DNA of 64,000 nt, from positions 76,921,786 through 76,985,785 of the forward strand of contig NC_087065.1 of the NCBI RefSeq assembly GCF_963678635.1, given 5' to 3'. Positions 38,697-46,867 of the stretch are shown in pieces. The DNA comes from Symsagittifera roscoffensis (taxonomy: Eukaryota > Xenacoelomorpha > Acoela > Convolutidae). The position numbers and the translations under genes were made by a program. Each line of letters starts with the position of its first letter. The first letter of the stretch is position 1. Below the pieces are notes generated by a model. The model saw nothing but the letters and a program-made list of their open reading frames with translations, did no database searches and had not been told where the DNA came from.

Positions 38697-39090
38697 TATT
38701 TCTGAGAAACGTCAGAAACGGCCATTTTGGCTAAAACAAGAAAGAAAAACAGAACAACATTAGCTGCGCTAACAACAACTACGAAATCGAGATTGGAAAA
38801 CGACAACGAGTTACAGAGTAACAGAGAACACTCCGAGTTGCAACTATTGTGCCGCTACAATAGTTGCAAGGCCGTTGCGAACAACGGTGAAGGGTGAAAG
38901 ACGGCCTTCCGGATTAAGAAGAAATCAGGATTAACAAGCTTGATCCAGCGGATTTGTCAATCCGGAGGGGTAAAGCAACTGAAACTTTTATCCTGTTACA
39001 TAAACTTTCAGCTTCCTGTCATGTCCTGACTTGAATTTAATTAACATCTAGATTCATTTTGATAAGGATGAGAAGCTAGGAGTTGGGGGA

Positions 39091-39240
39091 AAGGGTTGAT
39101 CCATCTTCGATGGAGATGATGATTTTTATCTACTGAACAAAAACAATAGTAATACAATGAGTAGTAGCCCTGTTTTTAGGAGTGACCTCGTGGTCTGGGG
39201 ATACTGAGACCCAGCCATGAGCTCACTATTTCTGCATGTA
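39091..39240 (+). other. Conserved structured block inside the LTR
   Basis: Two stretches (39091-39135 and 39181-39240) are almost unchanged in the old diverged LTR at 62895-62940 and 62989-63046, while sequence around them has drifted. The first contains the perfect small hairpin tccatc-ttc-gatgga followed by gatgatgattttta. The second can fold ctggg with cccag or ggtct with agacc. Probably a transcribed structural element. Function unknown. Confidence 0.5.
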
Positions 39241-39449
39241 ATCTAGTTAATTTGAGTGTTTTGACCGAAGCCGAAAGCAGTAACGTTTTTGTCGACCCGA
39301 TGTTAGAAAGACCACCGAAAAGTACTGGCTTGGTAGAGACGGTGAAAAGCATGCAAAGCTCTGTTTAGACGTTAGCCAGTCGTCTTAGGACTTAGTTTTG
39401 TCTTCCGTCGATATGTATCTTCCGGGCGAATGTTACATAGATGTTTTTA

Positions 39450-39467
39450 TGGCGCTCCTGGGTGTTA
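39450..39467 (+). other. Candidate primer-binding site
   Basis: tggcgctcctgggtgtta starts with the TGG required to pair with a tRNA CCA end, 12 bp after the LTR. I could not assign it to a tRNA with confidence. Confidence 0.25.
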
Positions 39468-39550
39468 TTCTTTTTAACATCATGACCGGCGGAACCGTTA
39501 ACGAGCACTCCGCGCCGAGCGGATGCTCACATTAACGCCCTTAATAGGCC

Positions 39551-41645
39551 TAAACCGCCGGGGCGGAAGGGTAGTTCGGAACGCGGAACTCTTCCGGATT
39601 ACCGTGAATAGCTTTTTAACTTAGTTAAGACCGAAAATTCACGAACCAGGAAGGGTGGGGTGATTCGCGGTCCCGTCATCTCCTGAATGGTTTGTGACCA
39701 AGAACACTTAAAGATATATATAAAACCAAACAAAAAGTAGTATAGTACCCGAGAAAAACAAAAAACATAAAAAAATATACGAAAAACCAAAAACAGTAAA
39801 AAAGTAAAAAAAAATCAGTAGAAATCATCCCCCCAGACAAGATGTGATCCGACCCCCCCGTTTGTTGTTGATAGATATATTGTTGTTACAGGCATTTATA
39901 TCAGTCAAGATCGTTACGATCAGTTTTGGAGCCCGTTTGTGAGGCTTGTACTGTAGGGTTATTTGAGCATTTAAGCACGTTAATGATAAATTGCGCTCAA
40001 TCCGGAAGGGTCAGCTGATTTGCGCTCAATTCGGAAGGGTCTTGGGAGAAGACTAAGCCGGCAAGCAGTACAAGGAGCAACAAAAAGGGGCTCAACGACA
40101 ACAACAATCGACTGTTGGGTATCGTTAGCAAGTTTTGTGTCCCTTTTGGTACAAAAAATTAAGATAGTAATCTGTGGGGGGCTCGACAGTGCTGCACTGT
40201 AGTGACCCTTCACCGAACTGCGAATATCCGTGTTAAGCACCTTAATTCGGATATTAAACAAACCCGGAGGGGTATAGTATTACTACTATTATTAATTACA
40301 TAGCCTATATTAATGGTCTTATATCGTTTTTCAGTGAAAAACAACGAAAACAGACCGGTTTTTAGGGTCAAAATAGCGATATTTTGATTCCCCCACAAGT
40401 CGCGATTTTTGAAATATCGATATTTTTTTGAAACGAAAAAAAGCGCTAAGTTAGTGTGTTACATCGTAACTGCACTACCATAATAGAGAGAACCGGTTAA
40501 GTTTAGTTCGAAAGTGGTTGGAACTATTTTGGTACCGAGAACCGAAATTTGGTGATTTTTGAGAAAAGGAAACACTATAAATTAAAAAAAAATTTTGAAA
40601 TTTTTGAGTTACAACAGTAAAAATAGTTGTTCGGACAACGTCCACTAGTGAATCTACAAGTTTTAAAACCCGCTACCCGAAAGCCTTCCGGGTTGCAGAG
40701 AAATCGAACTTAACGTGTTTGATTTGGTGGATTCATCAATCCGGAGGGGTACAGGTAGCATAGTTTTTCGCAAATTTTTTCAGCAAAAGCGTTTTAGATC
40801 GGGTCTTTTGCATTGAAATAGAAAATTATAGGCCTTCTGAGCTCGGATCAATAATTTTTAGGTCGAAAGGACCTGATTTGCGGAAAAAGTTAGGCGGAAC
40901 CTATAAGAGAGAAAAATTTTTGAGTTTAGAGAAAAGACGTTTTGGTTAATAACTTTGGAACTACTGGGCATATCGAGTTCATCTTGATACCAATAGATCA
41001 GAAATTAGCTGAGCTTACTGATAGGGACAAAAGTTTTTCGGAAAAGTAAGCGTGAAAGTTTTTTGAGATTGTTTATAGCAAATTCCTCAATTTGGAAGGG
41101 TACACCCTTCACGTTTTACAAAAATTTTTTAGAAAAGCCCTTATACCCCTACCAAAAGGTAATAGCGGTTGAATAAAGTAACTTTAGGCTGTTCTAGACG
41201 AAAAGGGAAGGCTAAAGGCACAGCAAAAGCTTAAGCGAGCCGAAGTTAGGCGAGCGATAAGACCCTTCACCGTTAGTGTGAATTGTCAAATAAGAGGCTT
41301 AATTTCAATCCGGAAGGGTCTAGGAAAGTAGTGCATACCCTTCCTAGTTAATTGAAAGAGCAAAATTGCATCGGAAAACGTATCCAGAGGGGTATAGGTT
41401 GAAAGTAAGAAATCTCCGAAAAGCTACTTTTACAAAACCGGAGGGTTCCCAATCCGGAGGGGTCAAAATTTTTTTCAAGTTAGGAGGGTTCCGAATCCAG
41501 AGGGGTCTTATAGTTGCTAATTCGGAGGGGTCCAAATCCGAAGGGGTCTTATATTAACTAACTCAGAGGGGTCCCAATCCGGAGGGGTCTAGATTCTGCC
41601 AGTCCGGAAGGGTCCTATTTGTGCCAACCCGGAGGGGTATTATTT
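39551..41645. repeat. Dispersed AAYCCGGARGGGTC motif cluster
   Basis: About 20 copies of a 12-14 base motif with core ccggarggg, for example at 39997, 40260, 40737, 41308, 41449, 41577, 41600 and 41625. Most are on the plus strand. Copies closest to 41430-41640 are spaced only about 20-40 bp apart. The LTRs carry copies in both orientations (ccttccggatt and caatccggaggggt). Confidence 0.85.
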
Positions 41646-41695
41646 TATTAAAGGACTTAGGTAGACGAAAGAAAGAATAAAAAGTGAGAGGTATT

Positions 41696-41703
41696 AGGTA
41701 AGT
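41696..41703 (+). other. Consensus splice donor in the leader
   Basis: aggtaagt, a perfect donor consensus with the cut between 41697 and 41698. It could feed a leader intron or a spliced message for the distal frames (see acceptor at 52051). Confidence 0.35.
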
Positions 41704-42411
41704 AGCACATAGGCTAGGTATCAGTGACTGCACTGGTAACTTGCCTTTCAATAAGAACCAGACCAAAACAAAACAGGTCCGAACTCGGATATTCGCGACA
41801 CTAAGTCCAAATTAAAAAGTGCGTGATTCATTGGTGTGGATTGTAACATAATACGTTTTTGGGAAAAGTGACTGCCCTGAGGATTTTAGTAGGTCTAGCT
41901 CGGGCAGTCCAAAGGCAGATAGGTAACACAGTACTCGGTGGGTGCAATAGCCGCCCACTTGAGAAAATTACTGCCTTCAAAGTTTTGTCTGTTTGGTGCA
42001 GCACCGAGCAGGGAAAGCTTTTTCTTTAAAAGACAAGTTCGACTATTGTACTGCGACCGACTAAAATACGTTTTTTTTCATAGAGGTATTCATAGCCTGA
42101 CATTAAATATATTAATTTTGTTTTTTGATTTTAAATCAACATAAACTGTGCTTGATTGGGTAGTGAGTACACTATCTTTTAAATTGACTGATAACATCAT
42201 ATTGTGCTAGTTTTCAAATATTACCACCGATAATGGGTTAGTGTGAATAATTTTTATACAAACTGTACTCTGATAACATACAGGGATTCGTGGTCACTAT
42301 TTAATAGAATCTTGTGAAAATTATTGTGTTGTGTCATTATTATTGTTAATAAAACTATAAGGTCTCTAGCAATCGGGTTAAGCATAGGCATTAAAAAGTG
42401 ACAAATAGAGA

Positions 42412-43011
42412 ATGAGTCTAGACAAGTCAAGGATACCAAAACGAGGTAATAGCTCTAGGAAATTCATTCCTGAAAAGCAAAGAAAAACGATGACCGATCC
42501 TTTTGTGGATTGGATCAAGCGATCCCGGTCCGATAAAGGGGAGACGGTTTCAGGCAGAATGGTTGAAACGAGAAGTCAGAAGACCTCAGAAGAGCGAAAA
42601 AAACTGTTAGAAGTGGAGGTCAATACGGACCATACCATGAACGACAACCAGGAAGTAAATGGACTGGAAGGGAGAGGCAGAAGGCTGGCGAGTGAATCTA
42701 CTCCGGTAGAACAAGGCCATGATTTTGCCACTTCCACCGGGACATTGGATCGAGAGGAGATGTCGGAACTGTCCGACATCTCAACTGAAGTAGCGGCAAC
42801 TAGAAGATCTCCGACAGACAACACTATGATGGCAGGCGGAACTGGGAAACAAACAACGTCATCATCATTCTCAAAAAGAATGAAGAACACCTTCGGAAAC
42901 ATCTTTCCATTCAGCATGGGAGGAGGAGCAGGAAACGACGGTGAATCCCAGGAGGAAGAGGATGAAGAGGAGCAAGGGGACTTTGGAACGACAGGGTTAC
43001 ACCACCACTAG
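42412..43011 (+). CDS. gag: Gag, N-terminal segment
   Basis: A 199-residue frame with a real ATG at the end of the leader. It is hydrophilic, rich in K, R, E, S and T, with no recognised domain. It ends in an acidic EEEDEEEQGDFG stretch just before the stop. The next frame (43011-43697) starts without an ATG and continues in another phase. A one-base change near the GGGG at about 42976 would join the two, so this is probably the N-terminal part of one Gag polyprotein. Position directly after the leader and before the capsid supports Gag. Whether the frame change is mutation or real slippage cannot be told from one copy. Confidence 0.7.
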   Translation: MSLDKSRIPKRGNSSRKFIPEKQRKTMTDPFVDWIKRSRSDKGETVSGRMVETRSQKTSEERKKLLEVEVNTDHTMNDNQEVNGLEGRGRRLASESTPVEQGHDFATSTGTLDREEMSELSDISTEVAATRRSPTDNTMMAGGTGKQTTSSSFSKRMKNTFGNIFPFSMGGGAGNDGESQEEEDEEEQGDFGTTGLHHH

Positions 43012-43697
43012 TGACGCCACTCGTGGAAAATGGGGCAGCACTAGAGGAAGCCTTAAACAACATAGTGGACAGTTTAGGAGAACAAAACGAGCAGATGTCA
43101 ATAAGGATGAATGAACTAGAAAGGGCAGTCCACATTGAAAGAGAAAGTCTGAGGGAAGAAATAAACCGCAACAGACAAGAAGTTGGCAGGAGCGAAAAAC
43201 GCTTGAAAGAAAGAACGGACAAACATATGGCGAGGAACTTGTCGCGAATGACAAGAGAGGCGGAACAGCGAGAGTTACGTTTAAGAGACGACATGGAGAA
43301 GTTAAGAATTCAACAAGAGCAGTCTCTTGGGACTCTTGACACAAAGATAGACGCGATGATGGAGAGGCGAACTCAGGCCATCATGGATAGGTTGGACGGG
43401 CTACTAAGCAGCAAGAGTGGACCAAAAGAAGGAGAACCGAACTCGGGAGGTCCCAGCAGGGAGCCGAAGGTGAACTTCAATGACCATCAAAAAAGGAGGA
43501 GATATGGATCCACTAGAGGCAGGGGCAGTTCATCAGGCTATGCCACAAGGGGTAATGGAGCATGGGGCCCGAGCAGTAGAGCAAGTTCAACGGGAACAGA
43601 CAAACCTCTAACGAACGACCAACGCAAGGCACACATGCGACTGGGAGAAGTGACTCCGGCAACAGGGGGCATGCAATCCCGAGGAGGAGTCATGTAG
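43011..43697 (+). CDS. gag: Gag, coiled-coil segment
   Basis: A 228-codon open segment with no ATG at its start. Residues about 10-135 are a long charged helix with heptad-like spacing (ELERAVHIERESLREEINRN, then further E/K/R-rich runs), a likely coiled coil for Gag self-assembly. It is followed by a basic, glycine/serine-rich stretch (RRRYGSTRGRGSSSGYATRG) that could bind RNA. It ends at TAG (43695-43697), and a further in-frame TGA occurs at 43758-43760. The same phase then stays open as the capsid segment, which suggests that both stops are mutations within one reading frame. Confidence 0.7.
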   Translation: MTPLVENGAALEEALNNIVDSLGEQNEQMSIRMNELERAVHIERESLREEINRNRQEVGRSEKRLKERTDKHMARNLSRMTREAEQRELRLRDDMEKLRIQQEQSLGTLDTKIDAMMERRTQAIMDRLDGLLSSKSGPKEGEPNSGGPSREPKVNFNDHQKRRRYGSTRGRGSSSGYATRGNGAWGPSSRASSTGTDKPLTNDQRKAHMRLGEVTPATGGMQSRGGVM

Positions 43698-43766
43698 GCC
43701 AAGAGGGAAACACTCACGGCGATTTGGATTGCAGGGATGCACCGCATACAGAGCCTTTGACGAGGT

Positions 43767-44396
43767 GTGAGGACACTCAGGCGGGACCCAAGGGATGCTA
43801 CGGCAATGGCCACATCATTTGACCCCCTAAACAGGTCTTTGGAGACATTCCTGACAAGGTTATCCAGAACCAATGAACGCAGTGAGAAGTCCAGAAGAGT
43901 CTTTAAGAAACCAAGATGCTACAAAGACGAATCTGATGGCTGTATTGATACCTGGATAGAGGTAATGAAGCTGCATTTCGAGGAAGAGGACTTGTCGGAG
44001 AGACAGGAATGCAGCGCGCTCACCAGCAACTTAGAAGGGACAGCCCTGAACTGTGTCATGGCCAAGAAGCAATATCAACGTGACACTGCTGAGAAAATCT
44101 TCGAAATCTTGTTAAACCGTTTTGGATCAGGGGTGCAGGGGCACCAGGCGATGATGCGCTTCGAGAAACGGAGGCAACGAGAAGATGAAACGATAGACAA
44201 ATTTCTCGATGATTTGGAAATGCTGAGGAGACGCAGCCAACCGGACGAGACAAACCGAAGGATGAACTTGGCCGTAGCCTCGAAATTTATCGATGGTGTG
44301 AAGAATGATGAACTTCGTACGATGCTAGCAACGCATTACACACCACTATCAACCAATGCGCCAACACCGGAGGAGTTGAGGCTCAAATCAAAATAG
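43767..44396 (+). CDS. gag: Gag, capsid segment
   Basis: A 209-codon segment in the same phase as the preceding coiled coil. It matches the pattern of a retrotransposon capsid: helical, with a central WIEVMKLHFEEEDLSE...ALTSNLEGTALNCV block, a FEILLNRFGSG turn and an EDETIDKFLDDLEMLRRR helix. This is typical of Ty3-type Gag, where the capsid packs around the RNA genome. The first codon is not ATG. The segment ends at TAG (44394-44396) and the frame reopens at once as the nucleocapsid, so this stop most likely interrupts a continuous protein. Recognition rests on the pattern and on the adjacent zinc knuckles. Confidence 0.75.
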   Translation: MRTLRRDPRDATAMATSFDPLNRSLETFLTRLSRTNERSEKSRRVFKKPRCYKDESDGCIDTWIEVMKLHFEEEDLSERQECSALTSNLEGTALNCVMAKKQYQRDTAEKIFEILLNRFGSGVQGHQAMMRFEKRRQREDETIDKFLDDLEMLRRRSQPDETNRRMNLAVASKFIDGVKNDELRTMLATHYTPLSTNAPTPEELRLKSK

Positions 44397-44402
44397 TATC
44401 TT

Positions 44403-45980
44403 TTGTTGAAACCTACTTCGAGATCTGGATATTACGAGAACAATTATGGCAATTTTAACAACGGACCAGCAAACCAAGGGAACAATTGGTACAAACCGAG
44501 GGATGATATGGACAAGAGACGCTCTTGTGCTAATTGCAGTTCAACGGACCATCATGTGTCAGCATGCCCAGCTTACAAACAAGGCATGAAAGCAATAGGC
44601 TTTAGCCTCGAGGACGAAGATGCGTCAGAGTTGGACCATGAGGATTTCATGAGAGGAGTAATTGCAAAATTCGGCCCGAGGTGTTTCTTTTGCAACTTGG
44701 AAGGTCATTTTAAATCAGATTGTCCGCAATTCTGGGATGCAGTGGCAGACATTAAGCATCCAAGACATGAAGAAGCTTTGTCAGGAGTGAAAGCCAGCAA
44801 GGCTCGACCTTTGAGTGAAGCAGAAGCACGCAGAAAGGATAAACCTCAAGAGCTGGCGGCAAAGAAAATGCAAGCGGTAATAGAGGAGACACGTGAGCCG
44901 GAACCAGCAACTGCGGCTCACGACTTCAAGATCGATTATAAGGCAGCCGCGAGGGATGCTCTAAATAGAGTGCAGCAGGAACTAGTAACGAAAGAGATCG
45001 AACAAAAAGTGAAACTTGAACTTGAGAATGAAAAACTTCAGGAGCAACTGAATACCTTCGAAGCAACGGAGTTCGAGGAAACTAAAGCACCAAGCAGTTT
45101 GAGCATGAAGCTTAATGTGATCTCCGGTCAGAGGTTCGGCATGGTGCCGCAAGGAAGCAAGATACAGTCGATAATCTCAGTAGCTGGACATAAGGTGATC
45201 AGAAATCTGAGTGAACCATCCGAGTTCACTTTGATGCATTTGGACACATATGCAGATTATCTGAGGCAGGTGGAGCCACGCACCGAGTCGAGAGCTGTGC
45301 GAGCATTACTAACGACGGGTGGCCCACGCACGAAGAAACTTCATGGACGCTACCTAGAGGTCTATGGGCCGTATCAAGTAATGCTGAACGTGGATGGAAT
45401 CAGTATCTACACCAGGACTTATGTAACAACAGATGATGAACAAATGGGGCAGATCTATTTGGGAGAAGAGGAACTCAAGGTCCGCAGGATAGGCCATGAC
45501 GCCATGATGGAACAAGACGCAGTACACATTGGGTATGAAGCAGATGTGACCGCACATCTGCTCGACACCAACGGAACAAAACTCGGAGTCACAGGGCTTC
45601 TGGACACAGGAGCGGTACTGAGTGTGATGCCGATAAAAACTTGGGAAAGAATGGGCTTCACGCGGGAAGATCTAATTCCAACGAATCTCCGACTGGCCGC
45701 CGCTAATCGAGGAGCTATCTACGTGGCCGGAAGAACACCAATAACGGTCCTCCACATGGGCGGACGGGATCTTTGGATGAGCTTCCTGGTGGTAGAGAAT
45801 CTGGACGACGCCGACCAATTCATCTTGGGCAGAGATTTTGTCAGGAATTTTGACGTGATGATTGAATTGAACAACGGTCTGATACGGATTAGAAACCCGG
45901 ACCGAAAGTATGTTAAGAGACCAATTAATAGGATAATAACAGACGAAAACAAGGTACCATTTTCTTGGATAGAAAAGTAA
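44403..45980 (+). CDS. gag-pro: Nucleocapsid and aspartic protease
   Basis: A 525-codon segment continuing the capsid phase. Two CCHC zinc knuckles of exact CX2CX4HX4C spacing sit at residues 42-55 (CANCSSTDHHVSAC) and 94-107 (CFFCNLEGHFKSDC). These are nucleocapsid motifs that bind the RNA genome. A charged linker (residues 120-240) follows. The protease is near residues 375-490, with the catalytic motif LLDTGA (aspartate at residue 401) and the later LGRDFV flap-side block. The enzyme would cut Gag and Pol into working proteins. The frame ends at TAA (45978-45980), overlapping by about 50 bases the open -1 frame that continues into Pol. I saw no canonical slippery heptamer there. Confidence 0.9.
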   Translation: MLKPTSRSGYYENNYGNFNNGPANQGNNWYKPRDDMDKRRSCANCSSTDHHVSACPAYKQGMKAIGFSLEDEDASELDHEDFMRGVIAKFGPRCFFCNLEGHFKSDCPQFWDAVADIKHPRHEEALSGVKASKARPLSEAEARRKDKPQELAAKKMQAVIEETREPEPATAAHDFKIDYKAAARDALNRVQQELVTKEIEQKVKLELENEKLQEQLNTFEATEFEETKAPSSLSMKLNVISGQRFGMVPQGSKIQSIISVAGHKVIRNLSEPSEFTLMHLDTYADYLRQVEPRTESRAVRALLTTGGPRTKKLHGRYLEVYGPYQVMLNVDGISIYTRTYVTTDDEQMGQIYLGEEELKVRRIGHDAMMEQDAVHIGYEADVTAHLLDTNGTKLGVTGLLDTGAVLSVMPIKTWERMGFTREDLIPTNLRLAAANRGAIYVAGRTPITVLHMGGRDLWMSFLVVENLDDADQFILGRDFVRNFDVMIELNNGLIRIRNPDRKYVKRPINRIITDENKVPFSWIEK

Positions 45981-46522
45981 AATTACAACCAGGACAAGCT
46001 GTGGTAGCAATTTTTAGAATGAGAAATTTGAATTCGTTAAGTGATAGTAAACAGGTTTGCTTAGTACCGAATCCAAATAGTCAGAGTTCGGTGATTTTAG
46101 GCCGGAGCTTCTCGGTAACGCGAAACGGACTGTGTGTCAGTGTGTTGTTGAACACACTGGACACCACGGTTTCAATCCAGCGTGGAAAGAAGCTTGGCTA
46201 CGCTTTGCCGATGAGGACCGACTATGAGGAGACACAAAACTTGAAGAAATATAGTGTGAGAGACTGTCCTTATCATGCCAATAAAGATAAAATTTTAAAG
46301 AGGATTAATGAATTAAAATCTATTCATAAATTGTTTTTAATGAAATCCGAAACGGACGACGGCTTATCAAGCTGCTCGATTTTTCCGGAACGCCCCTCGT
46401 CATATGAACTAGAAACTGACAAACCGGTTTTGTCAGAGATAGAACATTTAAAAGGGAAAATAGGTGAGGGAGATTTCGAAAAATTGCGGGACCTCCTAAA
46501 TCGGAACGCAGATGTATTTTGA
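45965..46522 (+). CDS. pol: Pol, protease-to-reverse transcriptase connector
   Basis: A 185-codon segment in the -1 phase relative to the protease. It starts within the overlap and has no ATG. It contains a beta-rich part (PGQAVVAIFRMRNLN, VILGRSFSVTRNGLCVSVLL, TVSIQRGKKLGYALP) like the connector that precedes the polymerase in Ty3-type Pol, then a helical part ending DFEKLRDLLNRNADVF. An in-frame TGA (46520-46522) cuts it exactly where the polymerase N-terminal conserved block begins. The phase stays open beyond it. Confidence 0.75.
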   Translation: MDRKVKLQPGQAVVAIFRMRNLNSLSDSKQVCLVPNPNSQSSVILGRSFSVTRNGLCVSVLLNTLDTTVSIQRGKKLGYALPMRTDYEETQNLKKYSVRDCPYHANKDKILKRINELKSIHKLFLMKSETDDGLSSCSIFPERPSSYELETDKPVLSEIEHLKGKIGEGDFEKLRDLLNRNADVF

Positions 46523-46867
46523 AAACATAAGGCGGATATCGGTTGCTGTAATTTCGTCGAACACGAAATCGAACTAGAAGAGGGCGCCGTTCCCCATAGG
46601 GAAGGCGCAAGGCGAATGACGCCACACAAATCGGAAGCGTGCCGAGCGGAAATAGGAATGTTGCTTGAATACGACATGATAGAACCTTCGAAATTGCCAT
46701 GGGCTTGCGGAGTAGTAATGGCGAAAAAGAAAGGGGGGCAGCTTAGATTTTGTTGCGACTTTCGTTACTTGAACGCGGTAACGATAAAAGATGCGTACCC
46801 GATACCGCGAATAGACGAGAGCCTATCTAAGCTTACTGATGCCAAGTTCTTCACCACATTGGTTTAG
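46523..46867 (+). CDS. pol: Pol, reverse transcriptase N-terminal part
   Basis: Continues the connector phase after the TGA. It shows the classic start of a Ty3-type polymerase: HEIELEEGAVPHREGARRM, then EIGMLLEYDMIEPSKLPWAC, MAKKKGGQLRFCCDFRYLN and KDAYPIPRIDESLSKL. These are the fingers motifs. The segment runs out of phase at about 46861-46864, where one base is missing from the codon for the first catalytic aspartate of motif A, and stops at 46865-46867. The rest of the polymerase is in the next frame. This copy cannot make a working polymerase without a frame change. Confidence 0.9.
   Translation, partial: KHKADIGCCNFVEHEIELEEGAVPHREGARRMTPHKSEACRAEIGMLLEYDMIEPSKLPWACGVVMAKKKGGQLRFCCDFRYLNAVTIKDAYPIPRIDESLSKLTDAKFFTTLV

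Larger units (their letters stand above)
38519..39437 (+). repeat. Left LTR (919 bp)
   Basis: Starts tgtgacattcg and ends cgaatgttaca, an 11-base inverted pair with one mismatch, as expected for LTR ends. It matches 61426-62344 with about 8 substitutions and no length change. It includes a perfect CRE palindrome, CCGGA-type motifs and two blocks also kept in the older LTR. Confidence 0.95.
39438..42411 (+). other. 3-kb untranslated leader of the giant element
   Basis: No long frame. It begins with the candidate primer site and is dominated from 39551 to 41645 by a short dispersed motif. A region from 39870 to about 40680 is conserved in the older element at 63196-64000. A consensus splice donor aggtaagt lies at 41696-41703. 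Packaging, dimerisation or translation signals are expected here, but none can be named from sequence alone. Confidence 0.7.

Noticed and set aside
38477-38806. Minus-strand frame of 109 codons in the LTR, repeated at 61288-61713
   Set aside because: It recurs only because the LTR recurs. It has no domain and opposes the direction of the element.
39551-41645. CRISPR array
   Set aside because: The repeated motif is only 12-14 bases, irregularly spaced, variable and in animal DNA inside a retrotransposon leader.
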